64,000 bases of DNA from Zobellella endophytica. GTDB taxonomy: Bacteria > Pseudomonadota > Gammaproteobacteria > Enterobacterales > Aeromonadaceae. A program made the translations under genes and the position numbers. The first letter of the stretch is position 1; every line of letters starts with the position of its first letter. The notes under the pieces were generated by a model. That model was given only the letters and a program-made list of their open reading frames with translations, was not told the origin of the DNA and made no database searches. This document shows, one piece after another, positions 1-8,731 of the stretch. The stretch is taken from assembly GCF_003012775.1 (NCBI RefSeq), contig NZ_PXYG01000002.1, positions 773,554 to 837,553 on the forward strand. The letters are read 5' to 3'.

Positions 1-1
1 G

Positions 2-607
2 GTGGTCACTAAGCGCCAGGGACGCTGGGCCGCCGAGCTCAACCCCGAGGCGATGCCCAAGGTCAAGCTGAACCAGACCTACGCCGCCATGGCCCGCCAG
101 GCCAGAAACAGCGAGGACGGCCAGTTTATCCGCAACCATCTGCAGGATGCCAAGTGGTTCATCAAGAGCCTGGAAAGCCGAAATGAGACCCTGCTCAAGG
201 TTGCCAATTGTATTGTTGAGCAACAACAGGCATTCTTTGAATATGGTGAAGAGGCGATGAAGCCCATGGTGCTGAACCATGTAGCCGAAGTGGTGGAAAT
301 GCACGAGTCCACCATCTCCCGGGTCACCACCCAGAAGTTCCTGCACACCCCCCGGGGAGTGTTCGAGCTGAAGTATTTTTTCTCCAGCCACGTGGGAACC
401 GACGACGGCGGTGAATGCTCTTCAACGGCAATTCGCGCCCTGATCAAGAAGCTGGTCGGGGCGGAAAACCCGGCCAAACCGCTGAGCGACAGCAAAATCG
501 CCCAGCTGCTGGCCGAACAGGGGATACAGGTGGCCAGGCGTACCATCGCCAAGTACAGGGAGTCGCTGGCCATTCCCCCTTCCAATCAGCGTAAACGCCT
601 GGTTTAA
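2..607 (+). CDS. rpoN: RNA polymerase sigma-54 factor RpoN, C-terminal part (5' end outside window)
   Basis: This is the last ~201 residues of sigma-54, the alternative sigma factor that reads -24/-12 promoters and needs AAA+ activators. The C-terminal RpoN box is visible as [10 protein letters not shown] at about residues 178-187 of the fragment; in this family it contacts the -24 element. The part before it is the core/DNA-binding region. The frame is open to the left edge, so the true start lies outside the window. It is followed 24 bases later by hpf, then ptsN, rapZ and npr, the standard enterobacterial-type rpoN cluster. It is relevant here because an NtrC-type activator and sigma54-like promoters occur later in the window. 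Confidence 0.96.
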   Translation: MVTKRQGRWAAELNPEAMPKVKLNQTYAAMARQARNSEDGQFIRNHLQDAKWFIKSLESRNETLLKVANCIVEQQQAFFEYGEEAMKPMVLNHVAEVVEMHESTISRVTTQKFLHTPRGVFELKYFFSSHVGTDDGGECSSTAIRALIKKLVGAENPAKPLSDSKIAQLLAEQGIQVARRTIAKYRESLAIPPSNQRKRLV

Positions 608-631
608 AGGCAGACCAAGAAGGAAGACGTT

Positions 632-919
632 ATGCAAATAAACCTGACTGGACACCATGTGGAAATCACCGACTCGTTGCGTGACTATGTGAACAGCAAA
701 TTTTCCAAGCTGGAGCGCCATTTCGATCATATCACCAATGCGCACGTCATCCTCAATGTGGAAAAACTGCAGCAGATCGCCGAGGCCAAGCTGAACGTCA
801 GCGGGGGCGAGGTATTCGCCAACTCACAGCACGAAGACATGTACGCGGCCATCGACGGCTTGATCGACAAGCTGGATCGCCAGATCATCAAACACAAAGA
901 GAAACTCAAGCAAAAATAA
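632..919 (+). CDS. hpf: Ribosome hibernation promoting factor, short form
   Basis: A 95-residue protein matching the short HPF/YfiA family. These proteins bind the 30S decoding centre in stationary phase and promote 100S ribosome dimers together with RMF. The N-terminal beta-alpha-beta fold begins MQINLTGHHVEIT and the protein ends in a lysine-rich tail. The length equals that of the short gamma-proteobacterial HPF, so there is no C-terminal dimerisation domain as in long HPF. The start is supported by an AGAAGGAAG ribosome site just upstream. It lies between rpoN and ptsN, as usual, and is probably cotranscribed with them. Confidence 0.95.
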   Translation: MQINLTGHHVEITDSLRDYVNSKFSKLERHFDHITNAHVILNVEKLQQIAEAKLNVSGGEVFANSQHEDMYAAIDGLIDKLDRQIIKHKEKLKQK

Positions 920-921
920 TC

Positions 922-1368
922 ATGGAAGTCGCCGACATATTGAGCAGGGACTGCACCCGCAGTGCAGTTCCCTGCACGAGCAAGAAACGTGCCCTGGAAA
1001 TCATCAGTGAACTGGCCGCTCAGCACCTGAACATCGGCAGCCAGCAACTTTTCGACTGCCTGCTGGCCCGGGAAAAAATGGGCAGCACCGGCATCGGCAA
1101 TGGTATCGCCATCCCCCATGGCCGTATCAGCGATGACAACAAGGCGACTGCCGTATTACTCACCTTTGCCGAGCCGGTGGAGTTCGATGCCATCGACAAT
1201 CAGCCGGTCGGCCTGGTGTTCGCGCTGCTGGTCCCCGAGCAGGAGTGCAAGCAGCACCTGAAGACCCTGTCGCTGATCGCCGAGAAACTGAGCAACAAGC
1301 AGGTGTGCAAACAGCTGCGCCAGGCCGGCAGCGACGACGAACTCTATCACATAATGATTTCTGCCTGA
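922..1368 (+). CDS. ptsN: Nitrogen-PTS EIIA protein PtsN
   Basis: A 148-residue EIIA domain of the nitrogen phosphotransferase system. The phosphoacceptor histidine is His66 in the motif AIPHGR. In the family it accepts phosphate from NPr and acts as a regulator (potassium uptake, nitrogen, envelope stress) rather than as a sugar transporter component. It starts two bases after the hpf stop codon and is followed by rapZ and the NPr gene, so donor and acceptor of the phosphorelay are encoded together. Confidence 0.95.
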   Translation: MEVADILSRDCTRSAVPCTSKKRALEIISELAAQHLNIGSQQLFDCLLAREKMGSTGIGNGIAIPHGRISDDNKATAVLLTFAEPVEFDAIDNQPVGLVFALLVPEQECKQHLKTLSLIAEKLSNKQVCKQLRQAGSDDELYHIMISA

Positions 1369-1378
1369 GGACGCCCGG

Positions 1379-2245
1379 ATGCAACTGGTTATCGTCAGTG
1401 GCCGTTCCGGTTCGGGGAAAACAGTCGCGCTACGGGTGCTCGAAGATCTGGGCCACTACTGCGTTGATAACCTGCCGGTGGAACTGCTGCCGGATCTGGT
1501 GCGCATGCGCCGACACAAGCCCGGTGAGGTAGCCGTCAGCATCGATGTGCGCAACCTGCCGGACAGCAGCGACAAACTGGAAGCCTGCCTGGCCGAAGTC
1601 CGCGCCATGGCCGGGGTCAATCTGTCGAGCATCTTTATCGATGCGGACAACGCGGTGCTGATCCGCCGCTTCGGTGATACTCGCCGGCTGCATCCCCTGT
1701 CCCGCCACAGCCTGACCCTGGACGAAGCCATCCGCGAGGAGACCCACCTGCTGGCGCCACTGTCCTCGGATGCGGATCTACGCATCGATACCTCCAGCCT
1801 CAGCATCCACGATCTGAGCGAGATCATCCGCGAGCGCATCCTCGGCAAGAAAGAGCGGGAGCTCAACTGGGTGTTCGAGTCCTTCGGCTACAAATACGGG
1901 GTGTCCAAGGACGCAGACTTCGTGTTCGATGCCCGCTTCCTGCCCAATCCCCACTGGATTGCCGAGCTGCGCCCCTTTACCGGCAGGGACGAGCCGGTCG
2001 CCGACTACCTGGCCGGCCAGCCGGAGGTGATGAAATACCTGTGGCAGATAGAAAACCTGCTGATCACCTGGATGCCCCACCTGGAACGCAACAACCGCAG
2101 CTATGTCACCGTCGCCATCGGCTGCACCGGCGGCCAGCACAGATCGGTGTTCATCGCCGAGCAGCTGGCGCGGGTGTTCCGGCAGATGGGCAAGAGCGTG
2201 CAACTTCGCCACCGTACACTGGAAAAACGCAATGCCGAAAATTGA
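1379..2245 (+). CDS. rapZ: RNase adapter protein RapZ
   Basis: A 288-residue member of the RapZ (YvcJ/YhbJ) family. In E. coli it binds GlmZ/GlmY small RNAs and presents GlmZ to RNase E, controlling glucosamine-6-phosphate synthase. The N-terminal Walker A motif GRSGSGKT is at residues 8-15, and the conserved C-terminal motif CTGGQHRS is at about residue 248. The length is as expected (about 284). Its 3' end overlaps the npr start by 14 bases, indicating translational coupling. No glmY/glmZ gene is seen in this window. Confidence 0.95.
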   Translation: MQLVIVSGRSGSGKTVALRVLEDLGHYCVDNLPVELLPDLVRMRRHKPGEVAVSIDVRNLPDSSDKLEACLAEVRAMAGVNLSSIFIDADNAVLIRRFGDTRRLHPLSRHSLTLDEAIREETHLLAPLSSDADLRIDTSSLSIHDLSEIIRERILGKKERELNWVFESFGYKYGVSKDADFVFDARFLPNPHWIAELRPFTGRDEPVADYLAGQPEVMKYLWQIENLLITWMPHLERNNRSYVTVAIGCTGGQHRSVFIAEQLARVFRQMGKSVQLRHRTLEKRNAEN

Positions 2246-2507
2246 ACGGGATCTGGAGATCGTCAACAAGCTGGGACTGCACGCCCGGGCCGCCATTCAA
2301 CTGGTCCAGTTAACGCAACAATTCGATGCTATCGTCACCGTCTGCAACCAGGAAAAACAGGCCCCGGCCAACAGCGTGATGGGCCTGCTGATGCTGGAAA
2401 CGGCCCAGGGCCACGCCATTCGCGTGGTCGCCGAAGGGCCCGATGCCGAGGCGGCGATGGAGGCCGTGGCCAGGCTGGTGGCCGACCGCTTCAACGAGTC
2501 GGAATAG
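2232..2507 (+). CDS. npr: Nitrogen-PTS phosphocarrier NPr (HPr-like)
   Basis: A 91-residue HPr-family protein that passes phosphate from EI-Ntr to PtsN. The active histidine is His17 in the motif LGLHARAA, and the segment around NSVMGLLML is the usual HPr loop/helix. I chose the ATG at 2232 because it gives the normal family start ([10 protein letters not shown]); the longer open frame upstream is only the rapZ overlap. EI-Ntr (ptsP) is not in the window. Confidence 0.93.
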   Translation: MPKIERDLEIVNKLGLHARAAIQLVQLTQQFDAIVTVCNQEKQAPANSVMGLLMLETAQGHAIRVVAEGPDAEAAMEAVARLVADRFNESE

Positions 2508-2550
2508 TTCCTCCCCCTTTACCCGTCCCGTTCACTGGTCTGGAGCCAGG

Positions 2551-3912
2551 ATGACAGAGCCATTAGAACAACCCAGAACGCCGGATCACCTGGAAACCAT
2601 CACCCGGGCGCTGAACAGCGGCATGTTCGTGCACGTCAGGCGCATGTTGCAGCAGATGCGCCCCGGCGATGTCGCCTGGCTGCTCGAGTCCTCCCCCTCG
2701 CCCAGCCGCAAGGTGCTGTGGCAGCTGATCGATCCGGACGATTACGGCGAGATCCTCGAAGAGCTGTCGGAGGAAGTGCGGGATGGCATCATCCGGCTGA
2801 TGGATCCGGAAAAGCTGGCGATTGCCCTGGAAGACATGGAGTCGGACGACCTGGCCTACGTACTGCGGGATCTGCCCGAGCAGCTGTTCAACCAGGTGCT
2901 GACCCAGATGGACGAGCAGGACCGGCAGCGGGCCGAGCAGGCGCTGTCCTACCCGGAAGATACCGCCGGCTCGCTGATGAACACCGAGTTCATCAGCCTG
3001 AGGCCCGACGTCACCATCGACGTGGTGCTGCGCTACCTGCGCCGCCACAGCGAATTGCCGGAAGGCACCGATACCCTCTACGTGGTCGACCAGCATAACC
3101 GGCTGCTGGGGGACATCTCGCTGGCCAGCCTGGTAGTACAGTCCCCCACCACCACAGTGGTGGAAGCGATGGACACCAATGTGGAAGCCATTCCGCTGAC
3201 CATGAGCGAAACCGAGGTGGCCAATCTGTTCGAGCGCCACGACTGGCTGTCGGCGCCGGTGGTGGATGACGACAATCAGTTGCTGGGGCGGATCACCATC
3301 GACGACGTGGTCGACATCATCCGGGAGGAAGGCGAGCATTCCATGATGGGCATGGCCAAGATGGACGACGACGAGGACACCTTCGCGCCGGTGCTGACCA
3401 GCGCCCGGCGCCGCTCGGTCTGGCTCACCGTCAACCTGGGCACTGCCCTGCTGGCCGCCAGCGTGTCCAACATGTTCGAGGAAACCCTGGCCCAACTGGC
3501 GACCCTGGCCATCCTGATGACCATAGTGCCATCCATGGGCGGCATCGCCGGCAACCAGACCCTGGCACTGGTGATCCGCGGCATGGCGGTGGGCCATATC
3601 GGCGACAGCAACGCCCGCTGGCTGCTGGCCAAGGAAGCCATGGTCGGCCTGCTCAACGGCCTGCTGTGGGCGCTGATGATCGCCGTGGTGGTCAGTTTCT
3701 GGAAGGGCAGTTGGCAGATCGGGCTGGTGATCGCCGCCGCCATGTTCATCAACCTGTCGGTGGCGGGCATGGCCGGCGCCATGATCCCGCTGGCCATGCG
3801 CAAGCTCAACATCGATCCGGCGCTGGCCGGCTCCATGGCGCTGACCACCATCACCGACATCGTCGGCCTGCTGTCGTTTCTGGGATTGTCGACGCTGATC
3901 CTGCTGAACTAA
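2551..3912 (+). CDS. mgtE: Magnesium transporter MgtE
   Basis: A 453-residue MgtE-family Mg2+ channel. The order is an N-terminal helical domain (about 1-135), a CBS-domain pair (about 136-265) that senses magnesium in the cytoplasm, then about five transmembrane helices to the C-terminus. The pore-region signature is visible as [14 protein letters not shown]. The start at 2551 follows a TGGAG ribosome site and gives the usual family length. It converges on pmbA; the 3' flank is not a normal terminator but two heptamer repeat arrays that begin directly after the stop codon. Confidence 0.94.
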   Translation: MTEPLEQPRTPDHLETITRALNSGMFVHVRRMLQQMRPGDVAWLLESSPSPSRKVLWQLIDPDDYGEILEELSEEVRDGIIRLMDPEKLAIALEDMESDDLAYVLRDLPEQLFNQVLTQMDEQDRQRAEQALSYPEDTAGSLMNTEFISLRPDVTIDVVLRYLRRHSELPEGTDTLYVVDQHNRLLGDISLASLVVQSPTTTVVEAMDTNVEAIPLTMSETEVANLFERHDWLSAPVVDDDNQLLGRITIDDVVDIIREEGEHSMMGMAKMDDDEDTFAPVLTSARRRSVWLTVNLGTALLAASVSNMFEETLAQLATLAILMTIVPSMGGIAGNQTLALVIRGMAVGHIGDSNARWLLAKEAMVGLLNGLLWALMIAVVVSFWKGSWQIGLVIAAAMFINLSVAGMAGAMIPLAMRKLNIDPALAGSMALTTITDIVGLLSFLGLSTLILLN

Positions 3913-4007
3913 CTGGGGACTGGGGACTGGGGACTGGGGACTGGGGACTGGGGACTGGGGACTGGGGACTGGGGACTGGGGACTGGGGACTGGGGACTGG
4001 GGACTGG
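3913..4007. repeat. Heptamer array (CTGGGGA)x13
   Basis: Thirteen perfect copies of CTGGGGA run from 3913 to 4003, with a partial copy CTGG at 4004-4007, starting at the base after the mgtE stop codon. Read on the other strand the unit is CCCCAGT, which I recall as matching the CCCCA(A/G)T class of short tandem heptamers (STRR) described in cyanobacteria. The four-G runs could form G-quadruplexes. Confidence 0.97.
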
Positions 4008-4050
4008 CAGGATTTGATAAAAATAGTCGAAGTCAACTACTTACCTATAA

Positions 4051-4127
4051 AATCCCTAATCCCTAATCCCTAATCCCTAATCCCTAATCCCTAATCCCTA
4101 ATCCCTAATCCCTAATCCCTAATCCCT
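4051..4127. repeat. Heptamer array (AATCCCT)x11
   Basis: Eleven perfect copies of AATCCCT run from 4051 to 4127, ending seven bases before the pmbA stop codon. The unit is a diverged reverse complement of the first array: as RNA, five to six of every seven positions can pair with CUGGGGA units, with one G-U pair and one C-A mismatch per turn. The two arrays with the 43-base gap between them could fold as one very long imperfect hairpin. Confidence 0.97.
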
Positions 4128-4133
4128 GCTTTT

Positions 4134-5474
4134 TTACTGCCCCGCAATCTTCATCTGCTCGATCAGCACGGAGCCGGTCTGCAGGCTGGAGCGGGTCTCC
4201 ACGTCGGTACCGATGGCGCGGATCCCGGCAAACATCTCCTTCAGGTTGCCGGCGATGGTGATCTCCTCCACCGGATAGGCGATTTCGCCGTTTTCCACCC
4301 AGAAGCCGGCGGCGCCGCGAGAATAGTCGCCGGTGACAATGTTCACCCCCTGGCCCATCATCTCGGTTACCAGCAGGCCGGTGCCCATCATCTGCAGCAG
4401 TTGCTCCAGGCTCTGGCCACTGCTGGCAATGCGCCAGTTGTGGATGCCGCCGGCATGGCCGGTCAGCCGCATGCCCAGCTTGCGTGCCGAGTAGCTGGTC
4501 AGCAGGTAGCTCCGGAGTTCGCCGTCCTCGATGATGTGCCGCTCGTGGGTGCGTACCCCTTCGTTGTCGAAGGGCGCGCTGGCCAGTCCCTTGTCCAGGT
4601 GCGGCTGTTCGTGAATGTCGAGCCAGTCGGGGAAAATCCGCTGGCCCAGGGCGTCGAGCAGGAACGACGATTTTCGGTAGAGGTTGCCGCCGCTGATCGC
4701 CATCACCAGATGCCCGAACAGGCCCGAGGCCACATCCGGATGAAACAGCACCGGTGCCCGGGTGGTGCCGATCTTGCGCCCGCCGAGTCGGCCCAGGGTG
4801 CGCGTCACCGCCTCATCGGCCACCTGCTCAGGGGTCCAGAGATCGTCGAAGCTGCGCGCCGAGGTATAGCCGTATTCCCGCTGCATGTCGCCGTCCTGTT
4901 CGCCGATCAGCATGCAGCTCAGGCCGAAACGGGAGCCCGCATAGCTCTTGATAAAGCCGTGGCTGTTGCCGTAGACCTTGATGCCGACATTGCTGGAAAA
5001 GCTGGCCCCGTCCGACTGCTTGATCCGCGGATCCCGGCCCAAAGCCTGTTGCTCACAACGCAGCGCCAGCTCGATGCCGTCCGCCGGCGTCAGATCACGG
5101 GGAAAGCACAGTTCCAGCTCCGGCGCATCCCAGGCCAGCTCGGCGGCGTCGGCGATGCCGGCGCAGGGATCCGCCGTGGTATAACGGGAAATATCCAGGG
5201 CAGCCGCCACGGTACGGGCGATGGCATCGGGCCGCAGATCCGAGGTGGACGCCGAGCCCTTGCGACCGTCCCGGTACACGGCAATCCCCAGGGCGCCGTC
5301 CTTGTTGAACTCGATGTTTTCCAGCTCGCCGTTGCGGGTATTGACCGACAGGCCGGTCTGCTTGCTGATGGAGACTTCCGCCGCCTCGGCGCCCAGCCGG
5401 CGGGCACTTTCCAAGGCTTGCTCTACCGCCAGTTCAAGCTGGCGCTGTTCAGTTTGAATGTCTGCAGGGGTCAT
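4134..5474 (-). CDS. pmbA: Metalloprotease-related protein PmbA (TldE)
   Basis: A 446-residue PmbA/TldE protein, the non-catalytic partner of TldD in the heterodimeric protease that trims microcin B17 and degrades CcdA in E. coli. It matches the family end to end, including the glycine-rich [11 protein letters not shown] and [14 protein letters not shown] segments, and ends MKIAGQ. I used the ATG at 5474 (MTPADI). An in-frame ATG at 5507 has a better AGGGG ribosome site and would add 11 residues. It diverges from darP, and its catalytic partner tldD is 1 kb away on the same strand. Confidence 0.94.
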   Translation of the reverse strand: MTPADIQTEQRQLELAVEQALESARRLGAEAAEVSISKQTGLSVNTRNGELENIEFNKDGALGIAVYRDGRKGSASTSDLRPDAIARTVAAALDISRYTTADPCAGIADAAELAWDAPELELCFPRDLTPADGIELALRCEQQALGRDPRIKQSDGASFSSNVGIKVYGNSHGFIKSYAGSRFGLSCMLIGEQDGDMQREYGYTSARSFDDLWTPEQVADEAVTRTLGRLGGRKIGTTRAPVLFHPDVASGLFGHLVMAISGGNLYRKSSFLLDALGQRIFPDWLDIHEQPHLDKGLASAPFDNEGVRTHERHIIEDGELRSYLLTSYSARKLGMRLTGHAGGIHNWRIASSGQSLEQLLQMMGTGLLVTEMMGQGVNIVTGDYSRGAAGFWVENGEIAYPVEEITIAGNLKEMFAGIRAIGTDVETRSSLQTGSVLIEQMKIAGQ

Positions 5475-5577
5475 AATGATATCGCTGGCTCTGTTTGGAG
5501 TTAGCATAACAGACCCCTGCGTCCCTTGGGAGAAGCTGGTAATATATATGCAAAATCTTTGTTGAGACGGAAAAACC

Positions 5578-6099
5578 ATGCGCCACCAAGATGAGCACCC
5601 CGACCACGATGACGACATCGAATGGGTCAGCAAGAGCGAGATGAAACGGGAAAGCCAGGCCCTTCAAGAGCTTGGCGAGTCCCTCGTCAGGCTCAAACCC
5701 AGCGAACTGGCCAAGGTGCCGCTGGATGAAGAATTGAAGGATGCCATCGCCCTGGCGCACCGGCTCAGTAACAAGCGGGAAGCCCTGCGCCGGCACCTGC
5801 AGTTTATCGGCAAGCTGATGCGCAACCGGGATGTCTCCGCCATCCAGCAGGCGCTGGCCGCCTTCGATCACAAGAACGCCGTGACCAACGCCCACTTCCA
5901 CAAGCTGGAGCAGTGGCGCGACCGGCTGATCCGGGAAGGCGACAAGGGGGTGGATGCCCTGCTGGCGGAACACCGGGATCTGGATCGGCAAAAGCTGCGG
6001 CAACTGGCCCGCCAGGGGCGCAAGGAGCTGGCCGCCAACCTGCCGCCCAAGGCGTTCCGGGAGCTGTTCCAGTACCTGAAGCAACATCTGGAACCCTGA
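5578..6099 (+). CDS. darP: Ribosome biogenesis factor DarP (YjgA, DUF615)
   Basis: A 173-residue DUF615 protein. In E. coli DarP/YjgA associates with late 50S assembly intermediates. The N-terminus is acidic ([15 protein letters not shown]), followed by a helical, charged body, with length typical of the family. It is transcribed divergently from pmbA, its usual neighbour in many gammaproteobacteria, and is followed by a hairpin at 6105-6130. Confidence 0.93.
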   Translation: MRHQDEHPDHDDDIEWVSKSEMKRESQALQELGESLVRLKPSELAKVPLDEELKDAIALAHRLSNKREALRRHLQFIGKLMRNRDVSAIQQALAAFDHKNAVTNAHFHKLEQWRDRLIREGDKGVDALLAEHRDLDRQKLRQLARQGRKELAANLPPKAFRELFQYLKQHLEP

Positions 6100-6104
6100 A
6101 CAGC

Positions 6105-6130
6105 ACAACGGGAGCCTCGGCTCCCGTTGT
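6105..6130. terminator. Hairpin between darP and the small exported protein gene
   Basis: An 11-bp stem (ACAACGGGAGC / GCTCCCGTTGT) with loop CTCG lies six bases after the darP stop codon. The following T-tract is short (TGTCTAT), so it is a weak intrinsic terminator on +. On minus it lies 3' of the small gene ending at 6155 and may serve both directions. Confidence 0.6.
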
Positions 6131-6154
6131 TGTCTATGGGGCAAACCCCGGCAT

Positions 6155-6343
6155 TTAGAAACACATGTCCGCCGGCTTTTTACCCATTTTTTTCTGAATG
6201 GCGCATTCGCGGTTGTCCGCGCCGTCGCCTTGAGCCATTTCCTGCACCACGGGCTGCTGCATATTCAGCACTGTTCCGGCTTGCACCGGCATCAACATCA
6301 ACCCTAGGACAGAGGCAAAGGCTATCGATAGCAAAGTTTTCAT
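6155..6343 (-). CDS. Small exported protein of unknown function, 62 aa
   Basis: I do not recognise this protein. It has a clear Sec signal peptide (residues 1-22, ending PVQA) and a mature part of about 40 residues with two cysteines (residues 48 and 61), the second one residue before the C-terminal phenylalanine. That spacing would allow one periplasmic disulfide. A strong ribosome site (GGAGG, 8 bases from ATG) makes it a real gene rather than a chance frame. It lies between darP and tldD, with its own upstream gap of about 100 bases. Confidence 0.7.
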   Translation of the reverse strand: MKTLLSIAFASVLGLMLMPVQAGTVLNMQQPVVQEMAQGDGADNRECAIQKKMGKKPADMCF

Positions 6344-6451
6344 TTTGATTGCCTCCAGTTATTGCCGCAACTGCGACAACACTGATTAGACCTTGCCCCG
6401 TCTCCGGATCGCACAGAAAAAGGCTTTTTACTATATCTTGATAATCAGTCT

Positions 6452-7897
6452 CTACTGAGTACCACCTACCGTCATCCGATCCAGCTTGAGGGTCGGCTGG
6501 CCCACCCCCACCGGTACGCTCTGACCGTCCTTGCCGCACACCCCGACCCCGGTATCCAGCGCCAGATCGTTGCCCACCATGGACACCTGGCTCATGGCCT
6601 CGGGACCATTGCCGATCAGGGTCGCCCCCTTGAGCGGCGCGGTCAGCTTGCCGTCCTCGATAAGATAGGCCTCGGAGGCCGAAAACACGAAACGGCCCGA
6701 GGTAATGTCCACCTGGCCACCGCCGAAGTTGGGCGCATAGATGCCCCGCTTCACACTGCGGATGATCTCTTCCGGCGGCGTCTGCCCCGGCAACATATAG
6801 GTATTGGTCATGCGTGGCATCGGCAGGTGGGCGTAGGACTCGCGCCGGCCATTGCCGGTGGGCGCCATCTTCATCAGCCGGGCGTTGAGCTTGTCCTGCA
6901 TGTAGCCCTTGAGGATGCCGTTTTCGATCAGCACGTTGTAGCCGCTGGCGGTGCCCTCGTCGTCGATGGTCAGCGAGCCGCGGCGGTTGGCCAGGGTGCC
7001 GTCATCCACTATGGTGCACAGGCCGGAGGCCACCTTTTCACCGATGCGGCCGGAGTAGGCGGAAGAGCCCTTGCGGTTGAAGTCCCCTTCCAGGCCATGT
7101 CCCACCGCCTCGTGCAGCAGCACGCCCGGCCAGCCGGCGCCCAGCACCACCGGCATGGTGCCCGCCGGGGCGTCCACCGCCTCCAGGTTGACCAGGGCCT
7201 GGCGCACCGCCTCTTTCACGTAACCCATGGCCCTCGGCTGGCCGCCCACCTCCTCCAGGAAATGGTCGTAGCCGACCCGGCCGCCGCCGCCACTGCCACC
7301 CCGCTCCCGCCGGCCGTTGCGTTCGGCCAGCACCGAGCAGTTCAGCCGCACCAGCGGGCGCAGATCCGTGGCCAGGGTGCCGTCGGTGGCCAGCACCAGT
7401 ATCTCTTCGTACACCCCGGAAATGGAGGCGATCACCTGGGTGACCGCCGGATCCAGGCTGCGGGCGAAGGCGTCCATCTGCTGCAGCAGGGCGATCTTCT
7501 GTTCCCGACTCAGGCTGTCGAGCGGGTTCAATCCCGCATAACGGGCCGCCACCGACTGCTCCCGGCCGACCTGAAAACGCCCCTCGCCGCCCCGCTCGGC
7601 GATGCCACGGGCGGCACTCACCGCCTGATCGAGGGCCGCCGCGGTCAGCTCGTCGGAGTAGGCGAAACCGGTCTTCTCGCCGCTCACCGCCCGCACCCCG
7701 ACGCCCTGCTCGATGTTGTAGCTACCGTCCTTGACGATGCCGTCTTCCAGCACCCAGGACTCGTGCACGCTGTTCTGGAAATACAGGTCGGCAAAGTCGA
7801 TTTGATGGCGGCAAAGCCGCGCCAGCTGGGCATCCAGCAGCGCCATGTCCAGTTCGTTGGGGGCCAGCAGGCTGCGGTTAATCTGTTCAATGCTCAT
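6452..7897 (-). CDS. tldD: Metalloprotease TldD
   Basis: A 481-residue protein, exactly the E. coli TldD length. The zinc-binding HExxxH motif is visible as HEAVGHG at residues 262-268. It forms the active protease together with PmbA/TldE, also encoded in this window. I chose the ATG at 7897 because a GGAGAGA ribosome site precedes it; it overlaps the upstream nitrilase-family gene by ATGA. It is the last gene of the long minus-strand run that starts at mreB. Confidence 0.96.
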   Translation of the reverse strand: MSIEQINRSLLAPNELDMALLDAQLARLCRHQIDFADLYFQNSVHESWVLEDGIVKDGSYNIEQGVGVRAVSGEKTGFAYSDELTAAALDQAVSAARGIAERGGEGRFQVGREQSVAARYAGLNPLDSLSREQKIALLQQMDAFARSLDPAVTQVIASISGVYEEILVLATDGTLATDLRPLVRLNCSVLAERNGRRERGGSGGGGRVGYDHFLEEVGGQPRAMGYVKEAVRQALVNLEAVDAPAGTMPVVLGAGWPGVLLHEAVGHGLEGDFNRKGSSAYSGRIGEKVASGLCTIVDDGTLANRRGSLTIDDEGTASGYNVLIENGILKGYMQDKLNARLMKMAPTGNGRRESYAHLPMPRMTNTYMLPGQTPPEEIIRSVKRGIYAPNFGGGQVDITSGRFVFSASEAYLIEDGKLTAPLKGATLIGNGPEAMSQVSMVGNDLALDTGVGVCGKDGQSVPVGVGQPTLKLDRMTVGGTQ

Positions 7898-8721
7898 GGG
7901 TTGTCTCTCCAAACCGCGGTCAGGCGGGCATGTTGGGCGACCGGCATCTGGCGACGGATGCCGGCCAGGCGTTCAGGCTCCAGCGGGGCGGCGACGAGGC
8001 CTTCCCCGGTCGGCAGGCACGCCTTGATCTCGCCCCAGGGATCGAGGATCACCGAGTGCCCCCAGGTTTGCCGGCCGGCGCCGTGATCGCCCACTTGCGC
8101 CGCGGCCAGCACATAGCACTGATTTTCGATCGCCCGGGCCTGCAGCAGGGGCAGCCAGTGGGCCTGGCCGGTCACCCGGGTAAAGGCCGCCGGCACCATC
8201 AGGATCTCCGCGCCCCGCTCGCGCAACGCCCGATATAACTCGGGGAAACGTAGATCATAACAGATAGACAAGCCTAAACGACCGAAAGGACTGTCGATCA
8301 CGCAAAGTTCGTTGCCGGCCTGGTAGGTGGCGGACTCCTGATAACGGCCATGGCCGTCGGCCACCTGTACATCGAACAGGTGCACCTTGTGGTAGTGGGC
8401 CTGCCGCCGGCCCTGGTCATCGTACACCAGGCAGGTGGAGTGCAGCTTGTCGCTGCCCTCGATGCAGGTCGGTATGGCGCCGACCACCAGCCAGACTCCG
8501 TGCTCCCGCGCCCAGCGGGAGAAGGTCTCCTGCACCGGCCCCCGGCCGAGGGGCTCTGCCCATCGCCGGGCCGCCTCCCGGTTGCCGAACACCACCGCGT
8601 TTTCCGGCAGCTGTACCAGCAGCGGACGGCCCGGCGGAAGCTGGTGCAACAATCCTTCCAGCCTGGCTTGGTTCGCCGGCCAGTCGGCTCCGGCATTCAG
8701 TTGTATCGCCACCAGTTCCAT
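7894..8721 (-). CDS. Carbon-nitrogen hydrolase (nitrilase superfamily, Nit2/omega-amidase-like)
   Basis: A 275-residue nitrilase-fold amidohydrolase. The catalytic triad is visible as Glu40 (QLPENAV), Lys112 (HYHKVHLFD) and Cys154 ([11 protein letters not shown]). Enzymes with this pattern commonly deaminate omega-amides or deaminated glutathione; the exact substrate cannot be told from sequence. The start at 8721 is preceded by GAGGAG and lies inside the last codons of yhdP; the 3' end overlaps tldD by ATGA. The position between yhdP and tldD is conserved in many gammaproteobacteria. Confidence 0.92.
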   Translation of the reverse strand: MELVAIQLNAGADWPANQARLEGLLHQLPPGRPLLVQLPENAVVFGNREAARRWAEPLGRGPVQETFSRWAREHGVWLVVGAIPTCIEGSDKLHSTCLVYDDQGRRQAHYHKVHLFDVQVADGHGRYQESATYQAGNELCVIDSPFGRLGLSICYDLRFPELYRALRERGAEILMVPAAFTRVTGQAHWLPLLQARAIENQCYVLAAAQVGDHGAGRQTWGHSVILDPWGEIKACLPTGEGLVAAPLEPERLAGIRRQMPVAQHARLTAVWRDNP

Positions 8722-8731
8722 GACTTGCTCC

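Noticed and set aside
3913..4127. CRISPR array or telomere-like end.
   Set aside because: Units are seven bases without spacers, and the arrays lie inside a normal chromosomal context between two housekeeping genes.
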